DNA of 64,000 nt from Youhaiella tibetensis (GCF_008000755.1 NZ_CP041690.1:2667260-2731259), one strand, 5' to 3'; shown: positions 43,631 to 52,535, numbered from the stretch's first letter. Numbers and translations are program-made. The notes: generated by a model not told the origin, from the letters alone.

Positions 43631-43975
43631 CTACTCGTGCTGAGGCAGTCCATCTCCCGGGAAGCTCGTCCAGGGATGGACTTCGAAGGCGAATACTCCG
43701 GCCTTGACGCCCGGGTCCTCTTCCATCAGGACCCGCGCCTCATCGAGCCCGGTTTCGAAAATGCCGATTCCGCAAAGCTCGCTCCCGTCCGACACAGGCC
43801 CGACCAGCACCAGCGAGCCCTCCGCCCGCAGCGCAAAGTTGCGCCGGGCGTGCTCCCACACGATCGGACGGGCCTGGGGCGTTGCATAGTTGGGACCAGC
43901 CTTGAGCAGCACCGCGGCGTAGACCCGGGCCTTGGGCAACATGGACTGCATGAATTCGTCGGTGATCTGCGTCAT
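43631..43975 (-). CDS. YciI-like protein
   Basis: The 114-residue protein has the ferredoxin-like YCII fold pattern, with YAAVLLKAGPNYATPQARPIVWEHARRNF at the start, ALRAEGSLVLVGPVSDG and a late FAFEVHPWTS; the family has a conserved His-Asp pair, of which H42 is present. Some members are dehalogenase- or lyase-like; no reaction can be assigned. It diverges from the RarA-like gene. Confidence 0.8.
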   Translation of the reverse strand: MTQITDEFMQSMLPKARVYAAVLLKAGPNYATPQARPIVWEHARRNFALRAEGSLVLVGPVSDGSELCGIGIFETGLDEARVLMEEDPGVKAGVFAFEVHPWTSFPGDGLPQHE

Positions 43976-44095
43976 CGCCTTCCCTCACGACTGCCTGCGC
44001 CAAACTAGCACATTGGGGACGAAGGCGCTGCCCACACTTGCCTTGCCCGAGCGCCCTCCCCACTATGGTTTTCTTCTCTCACCCCGGTATTCCAA

Positions 44096-44677
44096 ATGAT
44101 CAAAATCGCCCAACCACCCGATCCCTGGCAGCGCACAACGACCGAGCACGGCTTCGCAGCGGACGAAGTCATCTCGGCCCTGCAGAAATCCATGCGCCGC
44201 GGGCTCGTGGAAAATGTGCTGCTGCTGGCCTGGGAGATGTACATCACCAGCCCTGAAATGGAGGAAATGCTCTGGTCGCGGCTATGCGTGATGTCGGTCG
44301 AGGATATCGGCGCCGGCAACCTCAACGCGCCTGTTCTCATCGAAACGCTCTATCAGATGCACAAGCGCTATCCGCGCCCGATCGGCGACCGCTTCCTCTT
44401 CGCGGCGCACGCCATCCGGGTGATGGCGACGGGAGAGAAGGACCGGACCACCGACGACATGGTGAACTGGGCCAAGAACGTCGTGGCCACCGGCGAGCGC
44501 CTTCCGGAAATCCCCGATGTGGCGCTCGACATGCACACGTTGCGCGGCCAGCAGATGGGCCGCGACTACAAATATTTCATGGAAGAGGCGTCGCGGGTGA
44601 TCCCCGAAATCAAGGGGAAGGAAACCAAGTACCGCGACTGGATCATGCAGGCCCTGGCCGATGGCCGCCTGACCTGA
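44096..44677 (+). CDS. Stand-alone RarA/MgsA C-terminal-like protein
   Basis: The 193-residue protein aligns by eye with the helical C-terminal part of RarA (MgsA), for example the MSVEDIGAGN segment against MSVEDIGLADP in the RarA of this window, and KSMRRG with KTIRGS about 45 residues before. There is no Walker A or B motif and no AAA+ domain. It may oligomerise with or regulate RarA, or act alone in DNA repair or stalled-fork handling; this is inference. The ATG at 44096 begins MIKIAQPPDPW. Confidence 0.72.
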   Translation: MIKIAQPPDPWQRTTTEHGFAADEVISALQKSMRRGLVENVLLLAWEMYITSPEMEEMLWSRLCVMSVEDIGAGNLNAPVLIETLYQMHKRYPRPIGDRFLFAAHAIRVMATGEKDRTTDDMVNWAKNVVATGERLPEIPDVALDMHTLRGQQMGRDYKYFMEEASRVIPEIKGKETKYRDWIMQALADGRLT

Positions 44678-44707
44678 AAAAACAAAGGCCCGCAGCGATG
44701 CGGGCCT
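44677..44707 (-). terminator. Intrinsic terminator of the DUF1127 gene
   Basis: AGGCCCGCA and TGCGGGCCT pair with a GCGA loop (44686-44707). On the minus strand TTTGTTTTTT follows. It lies 28 bases after the stop of the DUF1127 gene and just past the end of the convergent gene. Confidence 0.85.
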
Positions 44708-44735
44708 CATACATTCCAGCCGAAAAGCTCTGTGC

Positions 44736-44885
44736 TTAGAGCTTGTCGGCCTGCCGGCGGGCGAAGCCGTCGATATCGTCATGATTCAGACCGATATCAC
44801 GCAGCTGCCGCGGGCTCATCGCATCGAGCTCACGACGCAGACGGTTGTAGCTCGACCACTTCTGAAATGCCTTACGAAGGCCCAT
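44736..44885 (-). CDS. DUF1127 small protein
   Basis: The 49-residue protein MGLRKAFQKWSSYNRLRRELDAMSPRQLRDIGL with the final DDIDGFARRQADKL is a DUF1127 (YjiS-like) peptide. Such proteins are common in Hyphomicrobiales; some bind RNA or affect phosphate and carbon regulation. The ATG at 44885 has GGAG seven bases upstream, which fixes the short form. It ends at a strong terminator. Confidence 0.85.
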   Translation of the reverse strand: MGLRKAFQKWSSYNRLRRELDAMSPRQLRDIGLNHDDIDGFARRQADKL

Positions 44886-45181
44886 TCTTCTTCTCCAATC
44901 TTCCCACTCACCCGGAACCACCCGGGCATTCGACGCGCCTTTCGAGTCCTGCGAACCTGGTCACGGATTCAACGGCGGCGCGGCGCGCTTGTCGTTGAGG
45001 AAAGTGTCAGGAACAAGAACGGCTTGTGGCAGTTTTCCGACAGCCGTCGCTGCCTCGCGGCCGCGTTCGAATGACGCCGAAATAGGGGGTGTCGCCTCCA
45101 AAGAGAAGAGTCATTTATGCATAGAAGTTATGCCCTGTGCTCACGGTTTACGCACGGTAAAGCCCAAAGCTTCGGCAACCC
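44886..45181. other. Intergenic region without recognisable gene
   Basis: About 300 bases between DUF1127 and the acetyltransferase gene, both on the minus strand. The DUF1127 promoter must lie here. I see no convincing open frame with a ribosome site and no strong hairpin. Confidence 0.4.
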
Positions 45182-45640
45182 CTATACGAGCTTGAGGTAG
45201 ATCAGCTCCGGATCGCCATCGTCGAGCCCCTCGATGAAGCCGCTCATCTTGAAGCCTTCGGCCGCAAGCAGGGCCTGCATGGGCTGGTTGGAAAGGTTCG
45301 TGGACGTCCAGAGCTTGGGCGGCCGGCAACGGGTCGCCAGATAGCGCACCATGCCCCGCCCGATGCCCCGGCGGCGCCATTCGGCGCCCACGATCAGCAT
45401 GTCGATGATCGGGTCGTGGAAGAAGTGGTTGTGGAGGACGCCATAGGCGGCGATCCGACCCCCGATCTCGGCGACGTGGCATTCCCCCGCCCCGATCCAG
45501 GCGGCAAGCGCTTCCTCCGAAGAGGGCTCCAGCCATTCGCCGGCATGGTCCGGTTGATCGGAGCCATCGCGCACCGATCGATCCAGCGCCACCACCGCAT
45601 CCAGGTCGGTCATGCTCGCCAGGCGAAACCGGGGCGTCAT
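45182..45640 (-). CDS. GNAT-family N-acetyltransferase
   Basis: The 152-residue protein has motif A as VGAEWRRRGIGRGMVRYL (about residues 84-101), with DMLIV before it and PMQALLAAEGFKMSGFIEGLD later, a standard GNAT domain. The substrate is unknown. It starts 15 bases after the glutathione peroxidase stop and is likely in the same transcript. Confidence 0.85.
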   Translation of the reverse strand: MTPRFRLASMTDLDAVVALDRSVRDGSDQPDHAGEWLEPSSEEALAAWIGAGECHVAEIGGRIAAYGVLHNHFFHDPIIDMLIVGAEWRRRGIGRGMVRYLATRCRPPKLWTSTNLSNQPMQALLAAEGFKMSGFIEGLDDGDPELIYLKLV

Positions 45641-45655
45641 TCTCCCTCCCCGCCC

Positions 45656-46135
45656 CTAGAGCAGTCGCTCGACATCGGCGGCGATATCCTTGGGCTCAAC
45701 CGTGGGCGCATAGCGTTCGACGACCTTGCCGTCCCGGTCGAGCAGGAACTTGGTGAAGTTCCACTTGATCGCCTCGATGCCCAGGATGCCGGGCGCCACG
45801 GACTTGAGCCAGGCCCAGATCGGGCTCTCGTTCTTGCCGTTGACGTCCACCTTGGCAAAGAGCGGGAAGGTCACGTCATAGGTGAGCGAGCAGAACTGCG
45901 CGATTTCGTCGGCGTTGCCCGGTTCCTGTTCGCCGAACTGGTTGCAGGGGAAACCCATCACGACCAGCCCGCGCTCGCCATACTGCCGCCAGAGCGACTC
46001 GAGCCCCGCATATTGCGGCGTGAACCCACAGTGGCTCGCAACATTGACCACCAGGATCACCTTGCCCCGATAGTCGCCCAGGGACTGCTCGGTCCCATCG
46101 AGCCGGGGCGCAGAAAAATCGTAAAATGCACTCAA
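45656..46135 (-). CDS. Glutathione peroxidase (cysteine type)
   Basis: The 159-residue protein reduces hydroperoxides, in bacteria often with thioredoxin. The peroxidatic residue is C36 in NVASHCGFTPQY (histidine replaces the more usual lysine before it), with GFPCNQFGEQEPG and KWNFTKFLLD supplying the Gln and Trp of the active site. The start is TTG at 46135 with GGAG eight bases upstream; a longer open frame upstream belongs to no gene. It diverges from the AraC gene. Confidence 0.92.
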   Translation of the reverse strand: MSAFYDFSAPRLDGTEQSLGDYRGKVILVVNVASHCGFTPQYAGLESLWRQYGERGLVVMGFPCNQFGEQEPGNADEIAQFCSLTYDVTFPLFAKVDVNGKNESPIWAWLKSVAPGILGIEAIKWNFTKFLLDRDGKVVERYAPTVEPKDIAADVERLL

Positions 46136-46315
46136 GATCAATCTCCAGAAGAAAGCCGGACGAGGATAGACCCCATCGAAAAGCGCAGCATTGCCATGGC
46201 ACGAGCCTGCATTAGTTTGTGCGATGCGCCAAGACGGGTAATAGTTGGCGGGCGGTAACACGAGAATTCCTGCGCGAGGGCGCGGATTCGCAGGTCGGTG
46301 ACTGGGGGGTCGACA

Positions 46316-47284
46316 ATGCCATTTCTTTCGCTGTCCGCGAGCGACTTCGAGCCGCAGCACCGCATCCCAGCGTTTCAGGAGGCCGCCGCCACCATCTGCC
46401 GGCTGGAGGTCCTGCCCGAAGACCCCGGGAGCTTTACCTCGACCACCGCCATCGCCGTGCTTCCCGAGGCCATCATCGCCTCGACCGTGCACTCCCAGTG
46501 CACCACGTTGCGAACCACCGCCATCGCCGAGGACGAGCACGACAACATCCTCCTCCACGTACCCATGCAGGCCGGCTTCGCCATCACCCAGCGGGGTGGC
46601 AACGATGCAGAGTGCGCCGCAGGCTCGCTCTACATCGACCCGAACGAAGTGCCCGGCGTCGCCCACTTTACCGACGCAAGCACCAATGTGCTCTACATAT
46701 CGTTGCCCCGGCACGCCCTGGCCGGCTCGCGCGGGGCAGTCGACCGGCTGCTGCGCACCAGCGCCCGCATGTCCCCGCACTGGCAATTGTTCGTCGGCTA
46801 TGCGCGGCATCTTCACGAGTGCTTTCCCGCCCTCAACGCCGACCAGGCGCGGCTTTGCACGGCCCATCTCCACGACCTGGCGCGCATGGCGCTCGCAGAG
46901 GGGCAACTTGTCGAGGAAGCGGGCGAGGGCCGCGGTGTTCGCGCCGCCTGGCTGGAAAAGCTCAAGGCCGACGTCGAGCGTCACCTCACCTCGCCCGAAC
47001 TCTCACTCAGTAGGCTCGCCGCCCGCCACGGCATCAGTACCCGCTATATCCGCGCGCTTTTCGCCAGCGACCGCACGACCTTCCGCGACTACGTCAAGGA
47101 TCGCCGATTGTCGCTGGCGCACCGTCTGCTGACCGACCAGCGCCACACGCATCGCTCCATCAGCGACATTGCCATGTCTGCCGGTTTCGGGGACCTCTCC
47201 TGGTTCAATGCCTGCTACCGCCAGACCTATGGCAGGACCCCGTCCGATACCCGCGCCATCCACCGCGCCGATCCGCGAGCCTAG
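46316..47284 (+). CDS. AraC-family transcriptional regulator
   Basis: The 322-residue protein has an N-terminal AraC-binding-like domain (about 1-190) and a C-terminal pair of helix-turn-helix motifs (about 215-315: LSLSRLAARHGISTRYIRALF and RSISDIAMSAGFGDLSWFNACYRQTYG). It activates or represses unknown targets; the gpx and membrane/VWA genes on either side are the nearest candidates. The ATG at 46316 has a GGGGGG seven bases upstream, preferable to the GTG at 46298. Confidence 0.9.
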   Translation: MPFLSLSASDFEPQHRIPAFQEAAATICRLEVLPEDPGSFTSTTAIAVLPEAIIASTVHSQCTTLRTTAIAEDEHDNILLHVPMQAGFAITQRGGNDAECAAGSLYIDPNEVPGVAHFTDASTNVLYISLPRHALAGSRGAVDRLLRTSARMSPHWQLFVGYARHLHECFPALNADQARLCTAHLHDLARMALAEGQLVEEAGEGRGVRAAWLEKLKADVERHLTSPELSLSRLAARHGISTRYIRALFASDRTTFRDYVKDRRLSLAHRLLTDQRHTHRSISDIAMSAGFGDLSWFNACYRQTYGRTPSDTRAIHRADPRA

Positions 47285-47295
47285 CGCTGTTGCGC

Positions 47296-47315
47296 GGGCG
47301 GCATTTGTGCCGCCC
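47296..47315 (+). terminator. Hairpin after the AraC gene
   Basis: GGGCGGCA and TGCCGCCC pair with a TTTG loop, 11 bases after the AraC stop. No U run follows. Confidence 0.35.
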
Positions 47316-47431
47316 GGCCCGCATTCCAGTTCCGCCCAGCCCAAGAATAAGCGGCCGAAGCTCCCTACGGTACCGGCATCCGCGCACCCGACCATGGCGT
47401 TGCGCGAACAAGGAACCGAGGGACAATCACA

Positions 47432-48427
47432 ATGTGGGATTTCAGCATTGCGCGCGGCATGAGCCTGATGATCAGGACAGCGCCGTTCGTGCTGTTCAGG
47501 GCAATCATCTATTTCGCCATCGCCGCCGCCTATGTCATCGCGACCGGCACAGGAGCAGGCATCGGGTACGGGATCGGCGGGTTCGGCGACACAGACTTCC
47601 AGGTCAACTCGACACTCTGGGGCGGCGGGATCGGGTTCGGGGTGACGGCCGCGGTCGTCTACTTCTTGCGCGAATACCTGCTCTACATCGTCAAGGCCGG
47701 CCATATCGCCGTTATGGTCGAATTGCTTGATGGACGCCCGCTCCCCGACGGCAAGGGCCAGATCGCCTATGCGAAGAGCGTTGTTGCGCAGCGCTTCGGT
47801 CAGGCCTCGGTGCTGTTCGGTCTCGACCAGTTGATCAAGGGCGTCATCAGGGCGATCACAGGGCTCCTCGAGGGTCTGTTCTCGATCCTGCCCATTCCCG
47901 GTCTCGCCCAGCTCATGGGCGTGCTGCGCGCCTACCTGAAGGTCGCGGTGGGGCTCGTCGACGAGATCATTCTCGCCCACGCCATCCGGACGCGCTCGGA
48001 CAACCCCTTTTCGAGCGCCCGCGAAGCCCTGGTGCTTTATGCCCAGAATGCACGGCCCATGCTCGGCAACGCCGCCTGGCTGACCCTGATCGTCTACGGC
48101 CTGTCCCTGCTGGTCTTCCTGCTCATGCTGACGCCCGCAGCGGCCCTCGCCTACTTCATCCCGGGCAACTGGTCGGCGGGCAGCATCGTCTTCGCGCTGC
48201 TTTTCGCCTGGACCGTCAAGGCGGCGCTGATCGAACCCTTCGCCATCGCCTGCATGCTGCAGGCCTTCTTCAAGGTCACCGACGGGCAGCAACCGAACCC
48301 CGAATGGGAGCGCCGTATCGAAGCTGCCTCCGACAAGTTCAAGGAGATCGGCAACCGGGCCCTCACCTGGGTCGGCGGCGCCAGGCGCACCAACCCCGAT
48401 CTCAACGCCCAAGGAGCCAAGGCATGA
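47432..48427 (+). CDS. Multi-span membrane protein coupled to a VWA protein
   Basis: The 331-residue protein has four clear membrane segments (about residues 17-45, 62-85, 220-248 and 254-280) and a long central amphipathic region with SVLFGLDQLIKGVIRAI and GLVDEIILAHAIRTRSDNPF. The C-terminal ~40 residues are soluble. I recognise no named family. The stop overlaps the start of the VWA gene (ATGA), so the two products are probably made together. The ATG at 47432 has no strong ribosome site, though GGAA lies upstream. Confidence 0.7.
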   Translation: MWDFSIARGMSLMIRTAPFVLFRAIIYFAIAAAYVIATGTGAGIGYGIGGFGDTDFQVNSTLWGGGIGFGVTAAVVYFLREYLLYIVKAGHIAVMVELLDGRPLPDGKGQIAYAKSVVAQRFGQASVLFGLDQLIKGVIRAITGLLEGLFSILPIPGLAQLMGVLRAYLKVAVGLVDEIILAHAIRTRSDNPFSSAREALVLYAQNARPMLGNAAWLTLIVYGLSLLVFLLMLTPAAALAYFIPGNWSAGSIVFALLFAWTVKAALIEPFAIACMLQAFFKVTDGQQPNPEWERRIEAASDKFKEIGNRALTWVGGARRTNPDLNAQGAKA

Positions 48428-50598
48428 ACCGCGTCCTCAAAGTTGCCCTGGCTACCGCCATCGCCCTCGTCACACTAGTGACCGCAAGTCTTGCGGCCGA
48501 ACGCATGATCATCGTGATGGATGGGTCGGGCTCGATGTGGGGTCAGATCGACGGGCGCCCGAAGCTGGAGATCGCCCGCGACACCGTCAAGGACGTGCTG
48601 AGCCGCCTGCCCCCGGATCGCGAGCTTGGCCTGATTGCCTATGGCCACCGCGAAAAGGGCAATTGCGGGGATATCGAGCTCATGGTCCCTGCCGCCAAGG
48701 GCACGTCCGGGGCAGTCCTCGAAGCCGTCCAATCCATGCGGTTCCTCGGCAAGACCCCGTTGACCGAGGCCGTCCGCCAGGCCGCCGAGGCGCTGCGCTA
48801 CACCGAGGAAGAAGCCACAGTCGTGCTGGTCACCGATGGCCTTGAAACATGCGAGGCCGATCCCTGTGCGCTTGGCAAGGAGCTCGCCAATGCCGGCCTC
48901 AAGTTCACCGCCCACGTCGTCGGGTTCGGGTTGAGCGAGGAGGAAGGCGCTGCCGTCGCCTGCCTGGCTGAGAATACCGGTGGCCGGTACTTCGATGCAG
49001 ACGACGCCGGAGCGCTGGCCGACGCCCTCAACCAGGTGGTGCTCGCCGAAAAGGCCCCGCTCAAGCCCGCGGCGGCCACCCCGCCCAAGGCGACCATCAG
49101 CGCGCCGGCGACCGCCGCGATAGCCTCGACCATCGAGGCGATCTGGACCGGCCCGCAGCACGCCGAAGACTACCTGGAGATCGTCCCGAGCGGCGAGATG
49201 AGCGCATCGAGCGGCAGCCGCAACTATGCCTATGCCGCGCAAGGCTCGCCCGCGCGCCTGTTGGTGCCGGCCAAGGCAGGCGATTACCTGATACGCTACA
49301 TCTGGTCTTCGCCCGAAGGGCGGACGGTGCTTGCGACGGCGCCGTTGCAGGTGACGGACTCCGAGTTTGCCATTGCCGTTCCCCCCGACCCCATCCAGAT
49401 GGGCTCCGTCGCGTCACTGGCCTGGAAGGGCCCCAATGGCCCGGGAGACTATCTGGCGATCTTTCCTGTCGGAAACAGGGACAACGGAGAAATCAGCTAC
49501 AGCTATGTGAGCGCCGGAAGCCCGCTCGACATCCTCGTCCCCAACGTCCCGGGTGACTACGAAATCTCCTACATCGTAGAAGGCAGCGGCGAACGCCGGA
49601 GCGGGATCACCGTCCCGCTTAGGGTCATCGAGGGCGAAGTCTGGCTCAAGGCTCCGGCCTCCGTTCGCCCAGGCGCTGCCTTCTCCGTCAACTGGAGAGG
49701 ACCGGGCAACAACGTCGACTACATCGATATCGTCCCTGACGGTCACACCGAAACTTTCGGGGAGTTGACCTATGCCTATGTCGGCGGCCCCGAACGTGAG
49801 CCGCGCGAACTGGCGGCGCCCGAGGAACCGGGCACCTACGCGATCCGCTACCTGTCGGAGGGAGCCGGCGGGCGCCGCGTCCTGGCCAGCACGACGCTGA
49901 CCGTCGACCCGAACGCGCCCGAAGCCGCCGCCCAGGGGCTGGTGGAGGCACGATTCGACGTTCCACCCGACTTTGCCGGCACGCCGGTCACATGGTCGGC
50001 AGTGCCCCTCCCCGGCCAACCGGTCGCCCCGGAAGCCTGGGCGATGCAGGAACCGGTCGTCGGCCAGGTCTCGGCAACCTTCGAGCCCGGCACCTATTCG
50101 GTGCGGGGCGATGCACCCGACATGGTTTTCGCCGGCGAGGTCACGATCTCGCCGGATGGCGAGAACACCTTCATGATTCTGCCCGATGAAACGCTGGCTC
50201 CCGCCCCGGCGCAGACTGAAGGCGACGAGCCATACGAGTCCATCGGCATGGGGGAGGACACCGGCTATTTCTGCGAGGACTCAACGCCCTGCCGGCATAG
50301 CGACGCCGAAACGGGGCTGTCCTTCCTGCTGCCGGCCGGCTGGCACACCGACTTCCCGTTCGTCTACGAGACCGCCGGTGGCGCCCGTGCAGATGGTCCG
50401 ACCATGTCGTTCTTCGGGCCGGCAAAAGGCGACGCCATCGCCTCGGTGACGCTCAACCCGCACCAATGGCTGTCTTCCAACGGCCCGTGCGAGGACGTCG
50501 CCATGGGTGTGCTCTGCCGGTTTGACACTGATGACCCCGATACGCTGACGGCGTTCGAGATCCTGCGTGCAACGCTTAGCCTGTCGCCCCCGGGCTAA
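48424..50598 (+). CDS. Exported VWA-domain protein with three Ig-like repeats
   Basis: The 724-residue protein has a signal peptide (about 1-24, ending SLAAE), a von Willebrand A domain (about 25-210) with a MIDAS motif DGSGSMWG and the TDGLETCEADP loop, then three tandem repeats of about 90 residues with the pattern W-x-GP...DY-x-x-I-P-x-G...Y-x-Y...PG-x-Y-x-I-x-Y; the repeat tryptophans are W241, W334 and W424. The C-terminal third is distinct. It should act in the periplasm or at the cell surface as an adhesion or metal-dependent binding protein. It overlaps the membrane protein gene upstream. Confidence 0.85.
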   Translation: MNRVLKVALATAIALVTLVTASLAAERMIIVMDGSGSMWGQIDGRPKLEIARDTVKDVLSRLPPDRELGLIAYGHREKGNCGDIELMVPAAKGTSGAVLEAVQSMRFLGKTPLTEAVRQAAEALRYTEEEATVVLVTDGLETCEADPCALGKELANAGLKFTAHVVGFGLSEEEGAAVACLAENTGGRYFDADDAGALADALNQVVLAEKAPLKPAAATPPKATISAPATAAIASTIEAIWTGPQHAEDYLEIVPSGEMSASSGSRNYAYAAQGSPARLLVPAKAGDYLIRYIWSSPEGRTVLATAPLQVTDSEFAIAVPPDPIQMGSVASLAWKGPNGPGDYLAIFPVGNRDNGEISYSYVSAGSPLDILVPNVPGDYEISYIVEGSGERRSGITVPLRVIEGEVWLKAPASVRPGAAFSVNWRGPGNNVDYIDIVPDGHTETFGELTYAYVGGPEREPRELAAPEEPGTYAIRYLSEGAGGRRVLASTTLTVDPNAPEAAAQGLVEARFDVPPDFAGTPVTWSAVPLPGQPVAPEAWAMQEPVVGQVSATFEPGTYSVRGDAPDMVFAGEVTISPDGENTFMILPDETLAPAPAQTEGDEPYESIGMGEDTGYFCEDSTPCRHSDAETGLSFLLPAGWHTDFPFVYETAGGARADGPTMSFFGPAKGDAIASVTLNPHQWLSSNGPCEDVAMGVLCRFDTDDPDTLTAFEILRATLSLSPPG

Positions 50599-50604
50599 GC
50601 TGCA

Positions 50605-50633
50605 GCGGAGGCCTTCGGGCCTCCGCATCTTTT
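50605..50633 (+). terminator. Intrinsic terminator of the VWA operon
   Basis: GCGGAGGCC and GGCCTCCGC form a nine-base stem with a UUCG loop (50605-50626), followed by ATCTTTT, seven bases after the stop. Confidence 0.85.
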
Positions 50634-50644
50634 CAGAGGCATGA

Positions 50645-50677
50645 AACGAAAAAGGTCCGGTGTTACCCGGACCTTTT
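50645..50677 (-). terminator. Intrinsic terminator of the tRNA-Leu gene
   Basis: AAAGGTCCGG and CCGGACCTTT pair over ten bases with a six-base loop. On the minus strand TTTTTCGTTT follows. It lies ten bases past the tRNA 3' end; the plus strand also shows TTTT, so it may work both ways. Confidence 0.85.
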
Positions 50678-50686
50678 CGAAAACTA

Positions 50687-50771
50687 TGGTGCGGTCGAGA
50701 AGACTCGAACTTCCACGCCTTGCGGCACAGCGACCTCAACGCTGCGCGTCTACCAATTCCGCCACGACCGC
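50687..50771 (-). tRNA. tRNA-Leu, anticodon GAG
   Basis: The minus strand folds as a type II tRNA of 85 bases with encoded CCA. The acceptor stem is GCGGTCG/CGACCGC, the anticodon stem CAGCG/CGCTG encloses TTGAGGT (anticodon GAG, reading CUC and CUU), the long variable arm is GCC-GCAA-GGC, and the T loop is TTCGAGT with stem GGAAG/CTTCT. The discriminator base is A. Confidence 0.97.
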
Positions 50772-50888
50772 ACATCATGGTAGGGCTGCACCCTGCGGCG
50801 CAGCGAGCGGGGATGTAGCAAATGATTTTCGGACCCACAAGGGCTTAAATCGCGATCAGCGAAAGCTTGTGGGAAACCTCCCGAAATA

Positions 50889-51122
50889 TCACCCGCGACG
50901 CAGGACCTTCTCGGTCACTTCCACGCGCAGCTGGCCATCCTCCACCCGCACTTCGCCATGCGCGATCAGGGTATTGTTGGCGTAGATCTTGAGCGGGTCG
51001 TTCTCGGCAGCGTCCAGTTCGATCACAGCGCCGCGTCCCATTCGCAACATGTGATGGATCGGCATGGTCGTGGCGCCAAGCTCGACGGTGATATCGACTT
51101 CAATATTGTCTAGAGTGTTCAT
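50889..51122 (-). CDS. fliN: Flagellar motor switch protein FliN (short form)
   Basis: The 77-residue protein is a single SpoA/FliN domain: IEVDITVELGATTMPIHHMLRMGRGAVIELD followed by DPLKIYANNTLIAHGEVRVEDGQLRVEVTEKV. FliN forms part of the C ring that controls rotor direction and export. It lacks the N-terminal extension of longer FliN proteins and no other flagellar gene lies near it. The ATG at 51122 has a weak ribosome site. It diverges from lipB. Confidence 0.85.
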   Translation of the reverse strand: MNTLDNIEVDITVELGATTMPIHHMLRMGRGAVIELDAAENDPLKIYANNTLIAHGEVRVEDGQLRVEVTEKVLRRG

Positions 51123-51195
51123 AGATAAGCTTGGTAGCCCCCAACGGCCGCCGGACTGGCTTGCCGGAATCTGTTGCTGAAAGCATTCGTTCACT

Positions 51196-51948
51196 ATGGT
51201 TATGGAAGAGTTAACGCCGGTTAAGGAAGTGTCCTGCGAAAGCAGCAACAAGCTGTTTCGCGCGGATGGCAAGCCGGTCGAGTGGATCGTGGCACCTGCC
51301 GAAGTGCCCTACCCCGAGGCACTCGAGGCTATGAAGGCGCGCGCCGCCGCCATTGCCGCGGGCCAGGCCAACGAGGCGATCTGGCTGCTCGAGCACCCCC
51401 CGCTCTATACCGCCGGCACCTCTGCCAAACCCGATGACCTGCTGGTTCCGGACCGCTTCCCGGTCTTCGACGCCGGTCGGGGCGGTCAATACACCTATCA
51501 CGGCCCCGGCCAGCGCGTGGCCTACGTCATGCTCGACCTGCGCGAACGCGGCCGCGACATCCGCTGTCTCGTTCAGGGTCTCGAGGGCTGGGTCATCGAT
51601 ACGCTCGACGCTTTCAATATCAGGGGCGAGCGACGCGAAGGCCGGATCGGCGTCTGGGTGCGCCGCCCGGACAAGGGCGCGCTCAGCGAAGACAAGATCG
51701 CCGCCATAGGCGTTCGCGTCAGCAAGTGGGTGACCTTCCACGGTATCTCTCTGAACGTCTCGCCCGATCTCACCCACTATGATGGGATCGTTCCGTGCGG
51801 GATCACCGACCAGGGCGTGACGAGCCTGGAGGACCTGGGCCACATCGTTTCCATGCCTGAGGTCGATTCCGTGCTGCGCACTGCCTTCGAAGGCCGCTTC
51901 GGGCCGACGCGGCAGGAGGCGACGCCGCCTCTTGTCTCGGCGGCCTGA
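51196..51948 (+). CDS. lipB: Octanoyltransferase LipB
   Basis: LipB moves octanoate from acyl carrier protein to lipoyl domains. The 250-residue protein has [12 protein letters not shown], the lysine in [21 protein letters not shown] and the catalytic cysteine in GIVPCGI. It carries about 20 extra N-terminal residues compared with the E. coli enzyme. The ATG at 51196 and a second in-frame ATG at 51202 both lack a strong ribosome site. Confidence 0.94.
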   Translation: MVMEELTPVKEVSCESSNKLFRADGKPVEWIVAPAEVPYPEALEAMKARAAAIAAGQANEAIWLLEHPPLYTAGTSAKPDDLLVPDRFPVFDAGRGGQYTYHGPGQRVAYVMLDLRERGRDIRCLVQGLEGWVIDTLDAFNIRGERREGRIGVWVRRPDKGALSEDKIAAIGVRVSKWVTFHGISLNVSPDLTHYDGIVPCGITDQGVTSLEDLGHIVSMPEVDSVLRTAFEGRFGPTRQEATPPLVSAA

Positions 51949-52004
51949 CGGCCCCAATTTACCGCCGACCCGAATCGTCCCTCGAGCCAAGGACCCGCCA
52001 AATC

Positions 52005-52535
52005 ATGACTCTCGACGATCTCAAGAAGCTGCTGACTGGCAAGGTGCTGTTCCGGCTCGACTCGATCCTCTCGCCGCGCCTGGTGCCGATGCTCTATGCC
52101 GTCGGCCTGGCGGCGATCCTGCTCTGGGCGGTCAGCCACCTGTTCCTGACTTTCGGGGCCAGCTTCGGCAACGGCCTTTGGGGCCTCCTCGAGATCGCGA
52201 TCTTCGGGCTGCTCTCGGTCATCCTGCTCCGCATCGTCTGCGAGGCCCTGCTCGTCTACTTCAAGGCGCACGAAACGGCGGCGGACAATTTCGAACGGGC
52301 TCGCCTGTCGACCTCCCTGCTCGATGAGGTGCGCGACGCCATCCACGACCTGGCCGAGCACGAGGAGTCCGACTACACCGAAGCGGACGAATACATCACG
52401 CCGGCCACTGACCCGGTGCCTCCGCCGTTCGCCGCTGACAAGGCGACCCCACCCACCATCGATGCCGAGCCGACCGGGCGCGGCCCGCGTCGCACCGCCA
52501 AGCGCACCCCGCCGACCCCCAAGGACATGCTCTAG
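52005..52535 (+). CDS. DUF4282 membrane protein
   Basis: The 176-residue protein has LDSILSPRLVPMLYAVGLAAILLWAV and a second hydrophobic segment LLEIAIFGLLSVILLRIVCEALLVYF, the DUF4282 pair of helices, then a soluble tail with an acidic stretch and a proline- and basic-rich end. Function is unknown. The ATG follows lipB by 56 bases. Confidence 0.85.
   Translation: MTLDDLKKLLTGKVLFRLDSILSPRLVPMLYAVGLAAILLWAVSHLFLTFGASFGNGLWGLLEIAIFGLLSVILLRIVCEALLVYFKAHETAADNFERARLSTSLLDEVRDAIHDLAEHEESDYTEADEYITPATDPVPPPFAADKATPPTIDAEPTGRGPRRTAKRTPPTPKDML

Noticed and set aside
45656-46984. A long 442-codon reading of the glutathione peroxidase frame
   Set aside because: The upstream part overlaps the divergent AraC gene, and a TTG with a well-placed GGAG at 46135 gives the standard family length.
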